Of a DNA stretch of 64,000 nucleotides, positions 54,887 through 63,395 are shown piece after piece. This stretch comes from Verrucomicrobiaceae bacterium (GTDB lineage: Bacteria > Verrucomicrobiota > Verrucomicrobiia > Verrucomicrobiales > Verrucomicrobiaceae). The stretch is taken from NCBI GenBank assembly GCA_947458455.1, contig CANGYJ010000002.1, positions 310,001-374,000 of the forward strand. The letters are read 5' to 3'. Positions within the stretch are counted from its first letter, which is position 1. Each line of letters starts with the position of its first letter. The notes beneath the pieces were generated by a model that worked only from the letters and a program-made list of their open reading frames with translations, did no database searches and had not been told where the DNA came from. The position numbers were made by a program, and so were the translations under genes.

Positions 54887-57397
54887 ATGACCAAATCTCC
54901 TTTCACCGCCACACGCTCCTCTCGCGGAGCGAGAGGGCTACTTTGCTTCGCGATTGCGACCACTTTGTCCCACGCCGCGGACGACACCCCGAAGCTCGTG
55001 CAGCAGTTCATCGGCAAATACTGCCTGGAGTGCCACGACGCGGATGTGCAGAAGGGCGACCGCGCTTTTGATGCGTTCGCGCTGCCGCTGAAGTCGGTCG
55101 CGGATCTCATTGAGGCACGCGACATCATCGACCAGCTCACGCTGAAGGAGATGCCGCCGAAGAAGGCGGATCAGCCGCAGGACGACGAGCGTATCGCGAT
55201 GATCCGAGCGCTGCGTGATGGCACCGTGGCCGCGCATGCGAAATTTCAGGCCACCGGCAGCCGCACGGTGATGCGCCGCCTTTCCAGCCGCGAGTATGAA
55301 AACACACTCGCGGTGCTGTTTGGCCGTCGCGTGGACACGCTGGGCCTCACGGCGGATTTTCCGAAGGAGAAAACCACCGAGCACATGGATACCATCGGCA
55401 AGTCGCTCGTGACCTCCGGCTTCCTCGTGGATCAATACTTTCAGTCCGCGAACCGCCTCGTCGAAACACGCCTCGGCAAACCGGCGATGGAGCCCAAGGA
55501 TTGGAAGTTCAACAGCCACTTCGTGCAATACGAGGAACTCAGCGGCTCGCACAAAAGCGCCTTCAACTACCGCTACCTCAATCTCTACGAGCAGCCAAAC
55601 ACAGACACGCGCCAGGGTGGTTACGGCCACATCGAGGACTTCCTCAAAGGCGTGCCCGTCTCCGGCCTCTACGACCTCGAAGTCGAGGCCACGGCGCTGC
55701 ATCGCGACACGCATTACGATCCCGCCATCTTCGGCATCGACTTCTCCGAGCCTTTCATCCTCGGCGTCGTGCCGGGCGATGTCACCAAAGGCCACATCCA
55801 CTACCCGCAGGCCATCGAGCCGTTGCTCGCCACCGCCGTGGTGCCGGACAACAAGCCGACGTGGTTCAAATTCCGCGTGTGGCTGGAGGCGGGGCAAACA
55901 CCGCGCTTCATCTTCCCGAACGGCCCCTTTGAATCCCGTGCCTCTGTCGTCACGATCAACAAAAAGTACAAAGACGAGTTCAAAAGCGATGTCGGCTCAT
56001 CAGGCGTCGGTCGTGCGCACATTTTGAAGGAGGGCAAGCTCCCGCACATCCGCATCAGTGAGATCGCCATCCACGGTCCCGTGCCGGAAACGCCTGCCAG
56101 CGTCGAAGAAGTCGCCGTTTTCGGCAAAGACGGCTTCCAGGAGGCCAAGGCGCTCGATCAATTGAATGCCTTCGCCGAGAAGGCGTATCGCCGTCCGCTC
56201 ACCGAGGAGGACAAAAAGCCGATTCGTGCGCTTTATGAGAAACGCATCGCCGAAAAGGCCGCGCCACGTCAGGCTGCGCTCGATGCGCTCAAATTGATCC
56301 TTTGCTCGCCGAGCTTCCTTTACCTCAGCGAGATCACCGACGAGTCGGAAAAGCGCCTCAAACCCTACGACCTCGCCTCGCGCCTCTCGTATGCACTTTG
56401 GTCCGCGCCGCCGGATGACCAGCTTTTGGCCGCCGCAAAGTCCGGCAAGCTCAGCGAGGACGCCGAGCTCAAAAAGCAGATCCAGCGCATGATCGCCGAT
56501 GAACGCATCGGAGGCTTCGTGAACGGCTTCATCGACAGTTGGCTCAATCTCCGCGATCTCGGTTCGCAGCCGCCGCCACGTGAAGTTGTCCGCTCCTACT
56601 ACGCCGAAGACCTGCCCAGCTCGATGAAGAACGAGGCGCGACTCTTCTTCCGCGATCTGCTCAAAACTAACGGCTCCGTCGCCCAGTTCATCGATTGCGA
56701 CCACACCTTCGTGGACAAGAAACTCGCCAAACTCTACGAACTGCCCGAGGCGAAGACCTTGCGCCTCGCCGACGGCTTCAAAAAAGTCAGCCTCAAAGGC
56801 AACACGCATCGCGGAGGCCTGCTCGGCATGGCTGCGGTGCTCACCGTGAGTGCGAACGGCGTCGAGACCTCACCCGTCACACGTGGCGTCTGGGTCACCG
56901 AAAACATTCTCGGCATCCCGCCACCTCCGCCGCCGGATGTCGTGCCCGCGATTGATCCCGATGTCAGCGGTGCCACCACCATCCGCGACCGTCTCGCTAA
57001 ACACCGCGCCGATGCCGCCTGCGCCGAGTGCCATCGCAAGATCGACCCGCTCGGCTTCAGCCTCGAAGCCTACGATCCCGTCGGCCGCTGGCGCAAAACC
57101 TATCCGAAGCCCAAAAAGGCTAAAGACGCTCCCAAGATCGACACCACCGGCGAATTCCCCTCTGGCGAAACTTACGCCGACTTCACCGGCTTCAAACAGG
57201 TGATACGCGACACCCGTGCCGACCTCTTCAGCCGCCACCTCATCCGCCAGTTCCTCACCTACACCACTGGCCGCACCATGGAGCTCAACGACGACCTCCT
57301 CATCGACCAGCTCCACGATAAAGTGAAGAAGCAAGGCCTCGGTCTGAAAACGCTCATGGTCGAGTGCCTGATGAGCGAGGTGTTTCGGTCGAGGTGA
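54887..57397 (+). CDS. DUF1592-type planctomycete cytochrome c protein
   Basis: The 836-residue exported protein has two heme c sites: CLECH (46-50) and CAECH (about 712-716). The domain order follows the family: PSCyt1-type N-terminus, DUF1587 (MRRLSSREYENTLAVLF), a carbohydrate-binding-like segment (VSGLYDLEVEATAL), DUF1595, DUF1592 (SYALWSAPPDDQLL), DUF1588 (RGGLLGMAAVLTVSANG, IDPLGFSLEAYDPVGRWR) and DUF1585 (TTGRTMELND). Its usual neighbour DUF1552 is at 44120. Residues 11-19 (SSRGARGLL), in the n-region of the signal peptide, are encoded by a REP-like palindrome. Confidence 0.92.
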   Translation: MTKSPFTATRSSRGARGLLCFAIATTLSHAADDTPKLVQQFIGKYCLECHDADVQKGDRAFDAFALPLKSVADLIEARDIIDQLTLKEMPPKKADQPQDDERIAMIRALRDGTVAAHAKFQATGSRTVMRRLSSREYENTLAVLFGRRVDTLGLTADFPKEKTTEHMDTIGKSLVTSGFLVDQYFQSANRLVETRLGKPAMEPKDWKFNSHFVQYEELSGSHKSAFNYRYLNLYEQPNTDTRQGGYGHIEDFLKGVPVSGLYDLEVEATALHRDTHYDPAIFGIDFSEPFILGVVPGDVTKGHIHYPQAIEPLLATAVVPDNKPTWFKFRVWLEAGQTPRFIFPNGPFESRASVVTINKKYKDEFKSDVGSSGVGRAHILKEGKLPHIRISEIAIHGPVPETPASVEEVAVFGKDGFQEAKALDQLNAFAEKAYRRPLTEEDKKPIRALYEKRIAEKAAPRQAALDALKLILCSPSFLYLSEITDESEKRLKPYDLASRLSYALWSAPPDDQLLAAAKSGKLSEDAELKKQIQRMIADERIGGFVNGFIDSWLNLRDLGSQPPPREVVRSYYAEDLPSSMKNEARLFFRDLLKTNGSVAQFIDCDHTFVDKKLAKLYELPEAKTLRLADGFKKVSLKGNTHRGGLLGMAAVLTVSANGVETSPVTRGVWVTENILGIPPPPPPDVVPAIDPDVSGATTIRDRLAKHRADAACAECHRKIDPLGFSLEAYDPVGRWRKTYPKPKKAKDAPKIDTTGEFPSGETYADFTGFKQVIRDTRADLFSRHLIRQFLTYTTGRTMELNDDLLIDQLHDKVKKQGLGLKTLMVECLMSEVFRSR
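54919..54941 (-). repeat. REP-like palindrome (family F), copy 2, in the DUF1592 signal peptide
   Basis: On the minus strand it reads GTAGCCCTCTCGC, loop TCC, GCGAGAG: the same head and loop as copy 1 with a different but compensated stem. It is translated as SSRGARGLL in the signal-peptide region. Confidence 0.8.
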
Positions 57398-57525
57398 GGT
57401 GGCGGAGTATGAATGCCGCGAGGAGGGTGCGAAGATGGACGATTTCCCCGAAGCTGAGCATGCCGGGAATCGACGATAGACATTAGGCGATAGAGGGCTA
57501 CTCCGAGGGCGACATTTTGCCCCAC

Positions 57526-58746
57526 ATGGACGCCCCCCAACGACCGAAAAAATTCCTGCCTCATCCCTTCCAGTACCATCAGGAGCTGGAAGTGATCATC
57601 GATAACCTCACGAACTTAGGCACGGGCGTGGCACGCGTGGACGGCTGGGTCGTTTTCGTGCCTTTCACGCTTCCCGGCGAGCGAGTGCGCTGCCGCATAT
57701 TCCGCAATCACAAGAACTACAGCGAGGCAGACCTCATGGAGGTGCTCGAAGCGTCACCGAAGCGTCTGCAGCCGCCCTGTGCGCTCTTTGGGCAGTGCGG
57801 CGGCTGCCAGTATCAGCACCTCGCGTATGAGGAGCAGCTCATCTGGAAGCGAAATCAAGTCACGGAGCTGCTGCGGCACATGGCGAAGATCGAGCATGAG
57901 GTGCTGCCGGTCATTCCCTCGCCGGTGGAATATGGCTATCGGTCCAAGATCACCCCGCATTTTCAAAAGCCGCGTGAAGGCCAGATCCAGGACATCGGCT
58001 TTCTCCGTATCGGCACACGCATGTCCATTCTGGATGTGCCTCAGTGCCTGATCGCCATGTCGGCCATCAATGAGGCGCTGCCAGCTCTCCGCGAGGGCAT
58101 CCAAGCGAGGTCGGATCAATTCAAACGCGGTGCCACGCTGCTGCTGCGTGCGGCGAAGAACGGCGTGCTCACGCAGAGCGATCAAATCGCCATTGAGGAG
58201 GTGGATGGCATTAAGTTTGAGTTCCAGGCCGGCGATTTCTTCCAAAACAATCCCTTCATCCTGCCCGCCTTCGTTCAGCATGCCGTGGACGAGGCCAAGG
58301 CCTGTGGTGCCCGCTTTCTGGTGGATGCCTACTGCGGCAGCGGCCTATTCGCGCTTTCCGCCGCGAAGGCCTTTGAAGAGGTCATCGGCGTGGAAATCTC
58401 CGAAACGGCCGTGGCCAAGGCCGCGCACAATGCGCAGATCAATGAAATCACGAACTGCCGCTTCCTCGCCGCCGATGCGCAGAAGGTCTTTGAGGTCGTT
58501 CCGCATGCTGGGGCGCAGACCGTGGTGCTCATCGACCCACCGCGGGCCGGGTGCAGCCGCGAGTTTCTCGATCAGCTCTTCGTCTTCGGCCCGAAAGCCG
58601 TCGTCTATGTGAGCTGCAATCCCGCCACCCAGATGCGCGATCTCGTTCTCTTCCACGAAGCCGGCTTCAAGCTGCACAAAGTCCAGCCCTTCGACCTCTT
58701 CCCGCAGACGAAGCACCTCGAGTGCGTGATGACGCTGTCCAAATAA
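57526..58746 (+). CDS. Class I rRNA (uracil-5)-methyltransferase, RlmD/TrmA family
   Basis: From ATG 57526 the product is 406 residues. A TRAM domain (VIIDNLTNLGTGVARVDGWV) comes first, then the iron-sulfur cysteines (CALFGQCGGCQYQH), the SAM motif VDAYCGSGLFALSA, the IDPPRAGC motif and the catalytic-cysteine segment VVYVSCNPATQMRDL. These enzymes add the C5 methyl of uridine in 23S rRNA or tRNA. Which uridine is modified cannot be decided from sequence. An upstream TTG at 57517 would add three residues. Confidence 0.88.
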   Translation: MDAPQRPKKFLPHPFQYHQELEVIIDNLTNLGTGVARVDGWVVFVPFTLPGERVRCRIFRNHKNYSEADLMEVLEASPKRLQPPCALFGQCGGCQYQHLAYEEQLIWKRNQVTELLRHMAKIEHEVLPVIPSPVEYGYRSKITPHFQKPREGQIQDIGFLRIGTRMSILDVPQCLIAMSAINEALPALREGIQARSDQFKRGATLLLRAAKNGVLTQSDQIAIEEVDGIKFEFQAGDFFQNNPFILPAFVQHAVDEAKACGARFLVDAYCGSGLFALSAAKAFEEVIGVEISETAVAKAAHNAQINEITNCRFLAADAQKVFEVVPHAGAQTVVLIDPPRAGCSREFLDQLFVFGPKAVVYVSCNPATQMRDLVLFHEAGFKLHKVQPFDLFPQTKHLECVMTLSK

Positions 58747-58767
58747 GACACTTCAGATACGTTCGAC

Positions 58768-58787
58768 CTGTCTGACCCGTCAGACAG
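58768..58787. terminator. Hairpin between convergent genes
   Basis: CTGTCTGAC, loop CC, GTCAGACAG forms a 9-bp perfect stem in the 47-base gap between the convergent methyltransferase and PLP-enzyme genes. There is no T-run, so it may be a weak bidirectional terminator or another dispersed palindrome. Confidence 0.5.
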
Positions 58788-58793
58788 AGCCGT

Positions 58794-59957
58794 TCACTTC
58801 CCCTTCAGTGCTCGATCAATGTCCTCCCAAAGATCCTCGACGTGCTCGATGCCGACAGAGAAGCGCACGAGGCTATCGGTGACGCCGGCGGCTTCGCGGA
58901 CGTCTTTCGGGAAGGACGCGTGCGTCATGCTGGCGGGATGCGCGACGAGGCTTTCGATGCCGCCGAGGCTTTCCGCCTGAGTGAAGAGTCGCAGGCGACG
59001 GATGAAATCGAGGGTCTTGGCGTAGCTGAGGCCGAAATCGGCGAGCAGCATGCCTCCGCCGAGTTTCATCTGCTTCTTGGCGAGCTTGTACTGCGGGTGG
59101 CTGGTCAAAAACGGATACTTCACCGCTTTGACACCTTTGCGGTCTTGCAGGCGTTTGGCGAGTTCGAGGGCGTTCGAGCTGTGGCGCTCGATTCGCACCG
59201 CTTCCGTCTTCGCACCGCGTGAGACGAGCCAGGCGTCGAACGGGCTTGGCTGCAAACCGAGGGCTTTTTGGGCGAAGATCATCTTTTCCTGCCACTCGTC
59301 GTTGTTGGTGCAAACGGCACCCCCGAGGCAGTCGCTGTGGCCGTTGGTGTACTTCGTCGTGCTGAGCTGCGAAAGGTCAGCGCCGAGGTCGAGCGGCTGC
59401 TGGAGCAGACTGGAGGCAAAGGTGTTGTCCACGGCGACGATGCTGCCGACTTTGTGCGCAGCATCGGAGATCGCCTTGATGTCGAGGATCTTCAAAAGCG
59501 GGTTCGTGGGCGATTCGAGCCAGACGAGGGCGGGTTTGAGGTCTTTGATGAGGGCGTAGTTCGCCGGATTGGTGAGGTCGGCGTATTTGATTTTGATGTC
59601 GAAGCGGCGCAGGACGCGTTCGAACAGGCGGTAGGTGGCTCCGTAGATCTGCTGCTCGCTGAGGATGGTATCGCCCGCTTTGAGCGAGAACATGATGGCG
59701 CTGATGCTGCTGATGCCGCTGGCGAAGACAGTGGCGTGCTTCGCATTCTCCAGCGAGGCGAGCGTGGCTTGGAGGTTGCGGAAGTTGGGGTTGCCGCTGC
59801 GTGTGTAGTCAAAGCCGCCGGGGTTTCCCGTCTCGAAGGTCGAGGTCATGTAGATCGGCGGGATCACCGCGCCGGTTTCACTGCGCCAGTCTTGGCCGAC
59901 GTGGATGGCACGGGTCTCAAAACGAGCGTCAGCGGGGATGGTGGGGTCTTCCTTCAT
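58794..59957 (-). CDS. Cys/Met metabolism PLP-dependent enzyme (cystathionine gamma-synthase-like)
   Basis: The 387-residue fold-type I PLP enzyme belongs to the trans-sulfuration family. Family features are TRAIHVGQ, PPIYMTSTF, YTRSGNPN, FASGISSISAIM, ESPTNPLLKI, VDNTF and the PLP lysine in STTKYTNGHSD. Cystathionine gamma-synthase, gamma-lyase and O-acetylhomoserine sulfhydrylase cannot be separated by these motifs alone. It stands alone and is convergent with the methyltransferase gene and divergent from pyrH. Confidence 0.88.
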   Translation of the reverse strand: MKEDPTIPADARFETRAIHVGQDWRSETGAVIPPIYMTSTFETGNPGGFDYTRSGNPNFRNLQATLASLENAKHATVFASGISSISAIMFSLKAGDTILSEQQIYGATYRLFERVLRRFDIKIKYADLTNPANYALIKDLKPALVWLESPTNPLLKILDIKAISDAAHKVGSIVAVDNTFASSLLQQPLDLGADLSQLSTTKYTNGHSDCLGGAVCTNNDEWQEKMIFAQKALGLQPSPFDAWLVSRGAKTEAVRIERHSSNALELAKRLQDRKGVKAVKYPFLTSHPQYKLAKKQMKLGGGMLLADFGLSYAKTLDFIRRLRLFTQAESLGGIESLVAHPASMTHASFPKDVREAAGVTDSLVRFSVGIEHVEDLWEDIDRALKGK

Positions 59958-60107
59958 GTGGGGGGAGGAATGGCGGAGGTTCGCGGTATCGGCAAGGTTT
60001 TGTGAGAGGCAGGCGGCAACACCCTCAAATGCGGTGACCTCCGAAGGTAGATTTAGCTTTGCAAGGCTCCGCGCTGCATGCTTTATGGTTCAACTTCGCT
60101 CTCCTCC

Positions 60108-60845
60108 ATGTCTGATTCTACTCCTCGCAAATTCCGTCGTGTTCTTCTTAAACTAAGCGGCGAGGCATTGAGGCAGCCGGGCAGCACGGATAACATCAGC
60201 CCGCCCATCGTCGAGGACATGGCGGCGCAGATCAAAGCGGCGCACCAAACCGGTCTCGAAATCGCTCTCGTCGTGGGCGGCGGCAATTTCTGGCGTGGCG
60301 TGAGCGCCTCGAACAAAGGCATGGAGCGTGCCACGGCAGACTACATGGGCATGCTGGCCACGGTGATGAACTCGCTGGCCGTACAGAGCATGCTGGAGGC
60401 CATGGATGTGCCCACTCGCGTGCAAAGCGCCATCAAGATGGACAATGTGGCCGAACCCTTCATCCGCCGCGTGGCGATGCGTCATCTGGAACTCGGTCGC
60501 GTGGTCATTTTCGCCGCCGGCACGGGGAATCCCTTCTTCTCCACCGATACGACCGCTGCGCTGCGTGCCAGCGAGATCAGCGCCGACATCGTTTTGAAGG
60601 CCACGAAGGTCGATGGCATCTACGACGCCGATCCGAATAAAAACCCCAACGCCGTCAAATTCGACCGCATCAGCTTCCACGAATGCCTCACGCGTCAGCT
60701 CAAGGTCATGGACGCCACCGCCTTCTCCCTCTGCATGGAAAACAACATGCCCATCGGCGTCTTCAGCATGAACGAGCCGGACAACATCCGCCGCGCCCTC
60801 ACCGGCGAGCACATCGGCACGCTGGTGGATGCGACCGGGGCGTAG
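60108..60845 (+). CDS. pyrH: UMP kinase
   Basis: PyrH phosphorylates UMP to UDP in pyrimidine nucleotide synthesis. From ATG 60108 the product is 245 residues, the normal length. Features include RRVLLKLSGEAL, VVGGGNFWRG, ADYMGMLATVMNSLAVQ, GTGNPFFSTDTTAALRA and VDGIYDADPNKNP. The frr gene follows after 83 bases, as in the common tsf-pyrH-frr cluster, though tsf is absent here. The upstream in-frame TTG-type extension is not needed. Confidence 0.96.
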   Translation: MSDSTPRKFRRVLLKLSGEALRQPGSTDNISPPIVEDMAAQIKAAHQTGLEIALVVGGGNFWRGVSASNKGMERATADYMGMLATVMNSLAVQSMLEAMDVPTRVQSAIKMDNVAEPFIRRVAMRHLELGRVVIFAAGTGNPFFSTDTTAALRASEISADIVLKATKVDGIYDADPNKNPNAVKFDRISFHECLTRQLKVMDATAFSLCMENNMPIGVFSMNEPDNIRRALTGEHIGTLVDATGA

Positions 60846-60928
60846 CAGGCTGAAGACGGAGGAATGCGCTTGAGCTTCCCTGCGGGAGCGTCCAAGAAAG
60901 GGAGGAACCAACTTATCCCTGACCTCTT

Positions 60929-61495
60929 ATGGACGCTGAACTTACCATTATGGAATGCGACGAATCGATGACGAAAGCCGTCGAGCACGCCATTCACGAA
61001 TTTGCCACCGTGCGCACGGGCAAGGCGAGCCCCGCCCTTGTCGAAAACATGGACGTTCACGTCCACAGCTACGGCAGCCACATGAAGCTGAAGCAGCTCG
61101 CCATGATCACCACGCCGGACGCACGCCTCATCCGCATCGAGCCGTTTGATTCCAGCACATTGCAGGACATTGACCGGGCGATCCGCGAGTCCCGTCTCGG
61201 CCTCAATGGCAGCATCGAGGGCAAGGTGATCCGCCTGCCGATCCCCGCCCTTTCACAGGAGCGCCGCGAGCAGATGGTGAAGATGGTGAAACAGCTCGGC
61301 GAAGAAGCTCGAGTCCGCGTTCGTAGCGCCCGCCGCCATGCTTTGGAGACTCTCAAAGCTGGCGAGAAGGATAGCAGCATCACTGAAGACGATCTTCACC
61401 GCCTCGAAAAAGATGTGCAGACGATGACGGACAAAAAGATCGCCGAAATCGACCAGCACGTCGTTTCCAAGGAAAAGGAAATTCTGACGGTTTAA
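60929..61495 (+). CDS. frr: Ribosome recycling factor
   Basis: RRF splits the post-termination ribosome with EF-G. The 188-residue product has the expected motifs FATVRTGKASPALVENM, YGSHMKLKQLAMI, TPDARLIRIEPFD, LGLNGSIEGKVIRLPIPAL in part and the basic LTQERR-like SQERREQMVK. It lies downstream of pyrH and five bases before the oxidase gene at 61501, so the three probably share transcription. Confidence 0.96.
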   Translation: MDAELTIMECDESMTKAVEHAIHEFATVRTGKASPALVENMDVHVHSYGSHMKLKQLAMITTPDARLIRIEPFDSSTLQDIDRAIRESRLGLNGSIEGKVIRLPIPALSQERREQMVKMVKQLGEEARVRVRSARRHALETLKAGEKDSSITEDDLHRLEKDVQTMTDKKIAEIDQHVVSKEKEILTV

Positions 61496-61500
61496 GCGTG

Positions 61501-62874
61501 ATGGCCTCTCTCGCCGATCAACTTTCTCTCCTGCTCGGCCTAGACCGCGTCTCGACCACGGCGGACGATCTCGCCGCGCACAGCACGGATAAGTGGTTCG
61601 CCTCGAACCCGCCTGAGGTCGTGGTGCATGCGCAAAATGTGGACGATGTGTCCAAGACGCTTCGCTTTGCCAATGAGCATCAGATTCCCGTGACGCCGCA
61701 GGGTGCTCGGGTCGGTTATGTGGGTGGTTGTGTGCCGTCACGCGGGGGGATCGCGCTGTCGCTGGCGAAGATGAACCGCATCGTGGAGATCAAAACGGAG
61801 GATGGCGTGGCCGTCGTCGAGCCGGGTGTGATCACCGGCCAGTTGCAGGCCGCCGTGCGGAAGCGGGGCTGGTTTTATCCGCCGGATCCGGCCTCGCTGA
61901 AGGAGTGCAGCCTCGGCGGAAACATCGCCACGAATGCCGGCGGGCCTCGTTGCCTGAAATACGGCGTCACGCGGCATTACGTGCTCGGCTTGCAGGCGGT
62001 GCTGGCGGATGGCAGCATCGTGGAGGCGGGTGGTCGTTGTCACAAAAACAAGACGGGTTTTGACCTCGTGGGCCTCATGGTGGGCAGCGAGGGGTTGCTC
62101 GGCGTCGTCACGCAGGCCACGCTGCGCATCATCCCGCATCCGCCGATGCGGGCGATGCTCTCGGCGGGCTTCAATTCGTTCGCGGAAGCCGCGAACGCCG
62201 TGCAGCGCATCCTCGGCAGCGGCTTTTTGCCCTCGGCGCTGGAGATCGCGGATAAGTTCACGCTTCGTGCGGCTCGCGAGTATCTCGGCGAATCCGTCAC
62301 GCCGAAGGGTGATGCCCATTTGCTTGTCGAGATCGATGGCCAGAGCGAATCGGTCAAAGGTGAGCTGCAATTGCTGGCGAAGCTCGTGCGTGAACTCGGC
62401 TGCATCTGCCTCGAAGAAGCGATGGGCGAGGAAGCGTGCGAGGCGTTTTGGAAGCTGCGCCGTGAGTTCAGCTATAGCCTGCGCAACACAGGCCTCATCA
62501 AGCTGAACGAGGACATCGTTGTGCCACGTGGCAAGCTGGTGGAACTGGTCGAGTTCGCCGAGCAGCTGCAGACCGAGTTTGGCTTTCCCGTGGCTTGCTT
62601 TGGCCACGCGGGCGATGGCAACATCCACGTCAACATCATGGTGCCCACGATGGACGATCCGCCCATCCGCGAGCGTGCCGAGGCCGCTCTTGACCGGCTT
62701 TTCCATCAGATCATCGCCTGGAAAGGTGCCATCACGGGCGAGCACGGCATCGGCATCGCGAAAGCCCGCTGGTATCCGCATGCGGTGCCTGAGGCGGCTA
62801 GGGCGATGCACACCGCGTTGAAGAAGGCGCTCGATCCGAACGGGATTTTGAATCCCGGGAAGTTCATTTCTTGA
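61501..62874 (+). CDS. FAD-binding oxidase, GlcD/D-lactate dehydrogenase family
   Basis: The 457-residue flavoprotein (from ATG 61501) has the FAD-binding type 4 domain (VTPQGARVGYVGGCVPSRGG, FYPPDPASLKECSLGGNIATNAGGPRCLKYG in parts) and the FAD-linked oxidase C-terminal domain with catalytic-type residues in GHAGDGNIHVNIMVP and GEHGIGIAKARW. Substrates in the family are glycolate, D-lactate or other 2-hydroxy acids. The glcE and glcF subunits are not adjacent, so a D-lactate dehydrogenase is possible. It follows frr by five bases, and its 3' end overlaps the convergent DUF4282 gene by 11 bases. Confidence 0.9.
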   Translation: MASLADQLSLLLGLDRVSTTADDLAAHSTDKWFASNPPEVVVHAQNVDDVSKTLRFANEHQIPVTPQGARVGYVGGCVPSRGGIALSLAKMNRIVEIKTEDGVAVVEPGVITGQLQAAVRKRGWFYPPDPASLKECSLGGNIATNAGGPRCLKYGVTRHYVLGLQAVLADGSIVEAGGRCHKNKTGFDLVGLMVGSEGLLGVVTQATLRIIPHPPMRAMLSAGFNSFAEAANAVQRILGSGFLPSALEIADKFTLRAAREYLGESVTPKGDAHLLVEIDGQSESVKGELQLLAKLVRELGCICLEEAMGEEACEAFWKLRREFSYSLRNTGLIKLNEDIVVPRGKLVELVEFAEQLQTEFGFPVACFGHAGDGNIHVNIMVPTMDDPPIRERAEAALDRLFHQIIAWKGAITGEHGIGIAKARWYPHAVPEAARAMHTALKKALDPNGILNPGKFIS

Positions 62875-63208
62875 GCTTCGAGAGCACATCCTCTGCCTGC
62901 GGGGCATTCTCATCCAGCGGGGCGATCTTTTCGGCAATGCGGAAGATGACGAGGATCAGCTCCACCGTCACGCGGGCCACGATGGCATAGGCCAGCAGAG
63001 CCAATGGGGCCGTGATGAAGCCCAGGAAGCTATCCATCCAGCGCCAGGTGTAGATCACCGCACCCACGAGGCTCAGCGCATAGACCACCCGGATGAGCTT
63101 TGGCGTCACGAGGCGCTTAAAGCTCAGATCGAGCACGAGATCGAGGATGGCCCGGATAAAGGACCATAGGCGGGTCACGGGGGAGCTGGAGGAGGGGTCA
63201 GTGCTCAT
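62864..63208 (-). CDS. DUF4282 small membrane protein
   Basis: From ATG 63208 the product is 114 residues with two hydrophobic segments (VVYALSLVGAVIYTW and LGFITAPLALLAYAIVARV) followed by VELILVIFRIAEKI, which fits DUF4282. The function is unknown. The much longer frame upstream to 63997 is antisense to the lysine-rich gene and is not real. Its stop lies inside the end of the convergent oxidase gene. Confidence 0.75.
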   Translation of the reverse strand: MSTDPSSSSPVTRLWSFIRAILDLVLDLSFKRLVTPKLIRVVYALSLVGAVIYTWRWMDSFLGFITAPLALLAYAIVARVTVELILVIFRIAEKIAPLDENAPQAEDVLSKLKK

Positions 63209-63395
63209 GGCGGGGAGCTTACGGCAGGCTGGAAACGCGGCAACCGGCCAAAATTCGGGCTTCCAAAGCATCGTGACGCTTCGGAATATCCGTTTGCGCT
63301 TTCTGGCAAGCGAGACAGAATCCGCGCCTCTTTTTCCGGCCCGCCGATGCGGGCTGCTTGAAAACATCCTTCGGAACTCAACACCCTGCCCGTCC

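Noticed and set aside
57398-57525. Possible gene remnant upstream of the methyltransferase on the minus strand
   Set aside because: A short stretch looks vaguely membrane-like in one frame but there is no start context or recognisable family.
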